Origin: Chloroflexota bacterium
GTDB taxonomy: Bacteria; Chloroflexota; Anaerolineae; Anaerolineales; E44-bin32
Direction of reading: 5' to 3'
DNA length: 64,000 bases
Assembly (NCBI GenBank): GCA_022561215.1
Contig: JADFRQ010000003.1
Span: forward strand, 1-64,000
Position 1 is the first letter of the stretch, and each line of letters opens with the position of its first letter. Under the pieces are notes generated by a model, which saw only the letters and a list, made by a program, of their open reading frames with translations, was not told where the DNA came from and searched no databases. The position numbers were made by a program, and so were the translations under genes. Below are positions 61,301 through 64,000 of the stretch, piece after piece.

Positions 61301-63587
61301 CTCCTCCACAAAGGATGCCAAAATCAGCATCCTGATAGCTCTGGTTGCCGGTGAGCGTGATGGTTCCATGGGGATTGGAACCGGTTGACGAGAGAACATA
61401 CCCAGATGGGATTGTGATGGTGACATCGTAGTCCCCAGAATCAAGGTCGGTGAACATGTAGGTGCCGTCGGCGGCGGTGGTGGTTGTAGCACTGGCGTCC
61501 CCACTCAGGGTGACCGTGACACCGCTGACACCAATTTCCCCTGCGTCTTGGACATCATTGTCATTCCAATCGTAAAAAACGGTATCCCCAATCGAGCCTG
61601 GAAGGTTGTAGCCGAAATCCACATACAGCGCATCAGGGGAGCCGGTGGTCAGGTTAACCGGCGCAGGGTCGTTGTATCGGTTTATCGTCGGTTCGCCCGG
61701 GTCATCGCCCCAATAGGTGGTGATCGAATACCCATCGAGCACACTATTGCTATCAGTGACGGTGACCATGTAAAACTCATCGAGAACAAGTCCCGAAAAG
61801 AGATAGGCACCGCTGGCATTCGTGATTGCTGTGGCGATGGAAGGCTCGCCAGGATCGAGTTCGCCGTCCTCGTTGGTGTCAAGATGCAGCGCCAGAGTCA
61901 CGCCTACTGCGCCGGGCTCGCCTGTATCATCTTCGTCGTTGTCGAGATCAAACCAGACGAGATCTCCAATGGTACCCAACCCCGATTTGAAATAACCAAA
62001 ATCAGCCAATACGTATATCTGATCGGTAATAAGGCTTATCACACCTGTCGGATTTTGCTGACTCTCGGTCCCAACCGTCAACGTATAGCCCTCCAGCGGC
62101 TGCCCAGCGGTAAAGTTGCTTGCCGCTATCTGAATTTGATGATTACCGGCACTAAGACCGGCGAACATGTACCAGCCGGCAGAATCGGTGGTCGTGGTTG
62201 TCCCGGTTGGCGTTCCGCTTCCATCAAGCAGTTCCACGAGAACGCCGCTTATCCCCGGTTCGCCCATGTCTTGAAGGCCGTCTTCACTGGCGTCCGACCA
62301 GACATAATCGCCGATTGCAGCGCCGGAGGGGGCATACCCAAAATCGGCCGCGCGGTAGTGCTCGCCGTCGTCGAGATCGATGTAATACGCGACGGTATAA
62401 ATTGCTCCATCACGCTGGATGCAATCCGAACCACAGACATTGTTCTCATAAGAAGTATGATAATCACCTATGGTGGTAATAAGCGTGCTGACAAAGCCAG
62501 AGGGAAGCGTGCTCGCGTCCACCTGGACGAGGTAGTACATGTTGCTGAGCATCTCAAACAGATACTCGCCATTGGCGTCGGTGACCTGGCTCTCGATGAT
62601 GCGCCCATCGCGCGGGTCAATGAGGTTAACCGTAACCCCTTGCAGCCCAGGTTCACCACTATCCTGTACCTCATCACGGTTGATATCCAACCAGACACGA
62701 TCGCCGATGGAATTCTCCGCTAAGAAGAGATCCGTCGCACAATTCTTTTTCTGTTGGCATTCTTTAGTGGGCGAGTTGTGGTGGTTGCCGATGACGACAC
62801 CGAAGCCAAAGGTTGCGAAGGCAGCTTTATCAACTTTGATTTCCCAGCCGTTGTACCATTGCCAATCATTACATCCTGCATCCGTGGTCACATAGCTCCC
62901 TGAAACTAAGGGGGAGTCCTCCAGAAGATCGGCAGTAGTCCCACATGTGCAGGTACCGGAAGTACAGTACCCCGTGGAGTTAAGGTTGTATTCCATGGGG
63001 CTTGAGATTTCAAAATAGACCTGATTAGATGTCGGCCCGTCGAGCCATACTCCATCGTCTCCAGTAAAACCTAGATTCCCATAACCAGAAGGGGTACCAG
63101 ATTCAACCGATAGTTGATCGACTTGAAAGTGCGCCACGATGTTGCCATCACCATCTTTAAAGGTGAATTCGCCCTGATCGCTCTCCCAGATGTCTTCAAA
63201 GCTCCGAAAGCCGCTTGGTCTTGATTCCCAGTGGGTTGAGTTAGCGCCGTAGGAATTGTCGTTGGAATAAAACATGTCCTGGTGGTAGAAGATATAGATA
63301 AAATTGGCATCTTCGAGCACATACATGTAGGCCGTGGAAAAATTATCCAAACCCGTTGGGGTGTGGGTGGTCGTGTTGCTATAGCGCGTAATCGTGCCGT
63401 AATCGATATAGACTTGATCCAACTTGCCGTCGAGCGTGGGGGCCGTCCATGCAAATGATGTCGCTACACCAATAATCAGCAAAGTGGCAACCGCGAGGAG
63501 AACAGCTGCAAATAATCGGAGTTCCTTTTTCCTTACTCGCAATATCCCGCCATTTACCTTGATTGCCTTTGGAGCAAAGCCTCGCAT
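58359..63587 (-). CDS. Secreted C25 (gingipain-like) peptidase with SdrD_B repeats
   Basis: A 1742-aa exported protein. ATG 63587 follows TAGGAG. The signal anchor is RLFAAVLLAVATLLIIGVAT. Residues ~45-290 form a CBM9- or reelin-like binding domain with paired Cys (TGYCTSGTCTCGTTADLL). Five SdrD_B-type repeats follow; each starts like SIGDRVWLDINRDEVQDSGE (others: AIGDYVWSD, TIGDLVWFD, SIGDTVFYD, SIGNLVWHD) and binds Ca2+ in known homologues. A fibronectin-like domain (VVVQWTTSAELGTLGFYVYR) precedes the C25 peptidase. In the latter, DYLIITPNTFMDVAQTLADY starts the fold, LLNFIGHGGVDRLAQ has the catalytic His and VVTALTCNIGRHELPGFTSL the catalytic Cys. The end, MFTLLGDPALRINL, is typical of the family. 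No sorting tail is visible. Confidence 0.93.
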   Translation of the reverse strand: MRGFAPKAIKVNGGILRVRKKELRLFAAVLLAVATLLIIGVATSFAWTAPTLDGKLDQVYIDYGTITRYSNTTTHTPTGLDNFSTAYMYVLEDANFIYIFYHQDMFYSNDNSYGANSTHWESRPSGFRSFEDIWESDQGEFTFKDGDGNIVAHFQVDQLSVESGTPSGYGNLGFTGDDGVWLDGPTSNQVYFEISSPMEYNLNSTGYCTSGTCTCGTTADLLEDSPLVSGSYVTTDAGCNDWQWYNGWEIKVDKAAFATFGFGVVIGNHHNSPTKECQQKKNCATDLFLAENSIGDRVWLDINRDEVQDSGEPGLQGVTVNLIDPRDGRIIESQVTDANGEYLFEMLSNMYYLVQVDASTLPSGFVSTLITTIGDYHTSYENNVCGSDCIQRDGAIYTVAYYIDLDDGEHYRAADFGYAPSGAAIGDYVWSDASEDGLQDMGEPGISGVLVELLDGSGTPTGTTTTTDSAGWYMFAGLSAGNHQIQIAASNFTAGQPLEGYTLTVGTESQQNPTGVISLITDQIYVLADFGYFKSGLGTIGDLVWFDLDNDEDDTGEPGAVGVTLALHLDTNEDGELDPGEPSIATAITNASGAYLFSGLVLDEFYMVTVTDSNSVLDGYSITTYWGDDPGEPTINRYNDPAPVNLTTGSPDALYVDFGYNLPGSIGDTVFYDWNDNDVQDAGEIGVSGVTVTLSGDASATTTTAADGTYMFTDLDSGDYDVTITIPSGYVLSSTGSNPHGTITLTGNQSYQDADFGILCGGAGACTAYSIGNLVWHDTNADGDVDGSEPGVDNVTLALYEDTNGDQTLDPTEPLLGTALTTGGGAYNFFGLLAGDYFVVVTDDNGELDGQLHTDGIPDTDNNSQVTPYPVAMAGNVVHADFGFDPTPTRVFLSSFNTFAQSGKVVVQWTTSAELGTLGFYVYREDPIAGRFVKLNNQMLPGLITVAQGGTYQYVDIGASPGKQYVYKLVEVETSGGERTYGPFTVTAHGASNAIHAPMASSFMSSAHESLRVSVPTLREPEKESLVEPAVLGQYKIFIPFFKPGLLQTPVITNTAKVFLNDEGLYHLDVGDIAIAMSIQKWQAKELIKDQRLQVTNQGEQIAYLPEGNNNGIYFFAPQIDSRFTNENVFWISDGQGTWMKTIAGEGPTALSAETTFSDALHIEDNKVPANGVLKDAALDFWFWDYVLAAHPSLGSKNFTFDALGVAASGSSSLAIRLQGASDSSANPDHHALVYLNGTLIGETSWNGTSAHNALFGFDQGLLNEGANTIEVKGVLDAGVPKSLFFIDSFDLAYNRYAIAVDDALYASGLDQPIMTIDGFSSNKIMVFDVTNPGTPEIVEATTITSSGGSHSVSFEPEGSSKRYLAITLDSADGDAVITSDSGSDLRSTANVADYLIITPNTFMDVAQTLADYRQGLGHNALVVDLQDIYDEFNHGIAEPEAVHEFLTYAYQNWSSAPAYVLLAGSATIDFKDYLGYGENIVPTLLVGTPYGIFAADNLFGDVVGSDGLTEIAIGRLPVVSPDQLAQVIAKIIAYESSTGDWRNEVVLLADDPDAGGNFPADSDDLAGLFDPGYTVEKIYLSQQSIGEARQALLDTINDGAALLNFIGHGGVDRLAQEGLLTTADVASLSNGSKLPVVTALTCNIGRHELPGFTSLGEALVTKAGGGAVAVWAPTGLSLNRDAKILGDQFFQSVLQSGDVLLGDAILNALETYAASSSNTFSILEMFTLLGDPALRINLVGQ

Positions 63588-64000
63588 GGCATCTTCTCCT
63601 ACGTGATCACAATTGATGGGATTGATCGTTCAATGTTCGTGATAATATTTCAGCTCAGACATTCCCGGTAGTAACGTAAACTAATGAATCTATCCACAGG
63701 CAAAAAATAATCCATCCTGCGATGGGGTTATTCTAAAAACCAATCTGCACTAATTTAAATTCGAAATGCGGCAGATGGTCAAAAGTCGGATTATCTCCCA
63801 ATATCAATTCTGACGCAACCCACCCAATTCCGATCTTTTTACTCTTTTTTCAACGCGCAAGAATAGGAAGAACTGGCCGGTTTACGTATTTCAGCTCAGT
63901 ACGAAGCTAGAATAAAATCGCATTTGTATCGCTACCCTATGGCCCATCATAATTAAAATCCAACAAAAATACTACAGATTGTTAGGTTTCTGCAAGGCGC
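63588..64000. other. Upstream region of the C25 peptidase gene with a 12-bp direct repeat
   Basis: AT-rich, no gene. ATTTCAGCTCAG occurs at 63647-63658 and 63888-63899, 241 bases apart in the same direction, and may be a regulator site. Confidence 0.4.

Noticed and set aside
61548-62723. 391-aa plus-strand ORF opposite the C25 peptidase gene
   Set aside because: Antisense shadow of the SdrD_B repeat region; no ribosome site or known domain.

Overview
The window looks like chromosomal DNA of an uncultured bacterium, most plausibly a Chloroflexota (Anaerolineae-type) lineage. The inference rests on gene style: many lipoproteins with short lipoboxes, an ECF sigma factor next to a DUF5667-like protein, LysM-M23 and TAT-type YkuD cell-wall enzymes, DUF1573/TlpA/cytochrome b modules, Asp-box surface proteins and an SdrD_B-repeat gingipain-like protein. 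No rRNA, recognisable tRNA, CRISPR array or complete insertion sequence was found. Many genes are broken by frameshifts or in-frame stops.

Layout. 0-5 kb: the start of a DNA methyltransferase leaving the left edge, then a HlyD / ABC ATPase / MacB-like permease / Gly-rich lipoprotein operon. 5-8.3 kb: a decayed block with a polysaccharide deacetylase and an alpha/beta hydrolase-acyl-CoA-ligase fusion. 8.7-9.3 kb: an ArsR-type regulator with a clear promoter and two near-identical palindromes. 10-11.6 kb: a damaged ECF sigma factor and a membrane protein with an acidic repeat tail. 12.3-17.3 kb: a respiratory/redox block with two DUF1573 proteins, a broken TlpA thioredoxin, a methyltransferase, cytochrome c, cytochrome b with a C-terminal haem-c motif, and a P-type ATPase relic. 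17.4-20 kb: MFS exporter and GT1 glycosyltransferase. 20.3-24.2 kb: copper operon csoR-copA-YHS with its promoter and operator, plus a His-rich 55-aa protein too short for ordinary gene calling. 24.6-27.7 kb: cell-wall enzymes. 28-42 kb: mixed metabolism (lipoproteins, YCII, HD hydrolase, haloalkane dehalogenase, two aldo-keto reductases, thioredoxin-like lipoprotein, broken CopC, FTR1 iron permease, squalene/phytoene synthase, EEP phosphatase, MazG-like enzyme) with several relics.

42.4-58.3 kb holds the most interesting content, two radical-SAM loci. The first (42.4-51 kb) has a PqqD-radical SAM homologue lacking its cluster cysteines, a membrane protein, an intact radical SAM/SPASM enzyme with a Gly/Cys-rich tail, a VOC dioxygenase and a pair of half ABC exporters. 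The second (55.0-58.3 kb) is a tight minus-strand operon: PqqD-like protein, radical SAM/SPASM enzyme, a 56-aa peptide with leader-like and Cys-bearing core-like parts, an HPr-kinase-like P-loop protein, an S24/S26 signal-peptidase-like protein and a short translationally coupled ORF. This reads as an undescribed RiPP pathway. It lies directly downstream of a 1742-aa secreted C25 (gingipain-like) peptidase with five SdrD_B repeats, which fills the right end.
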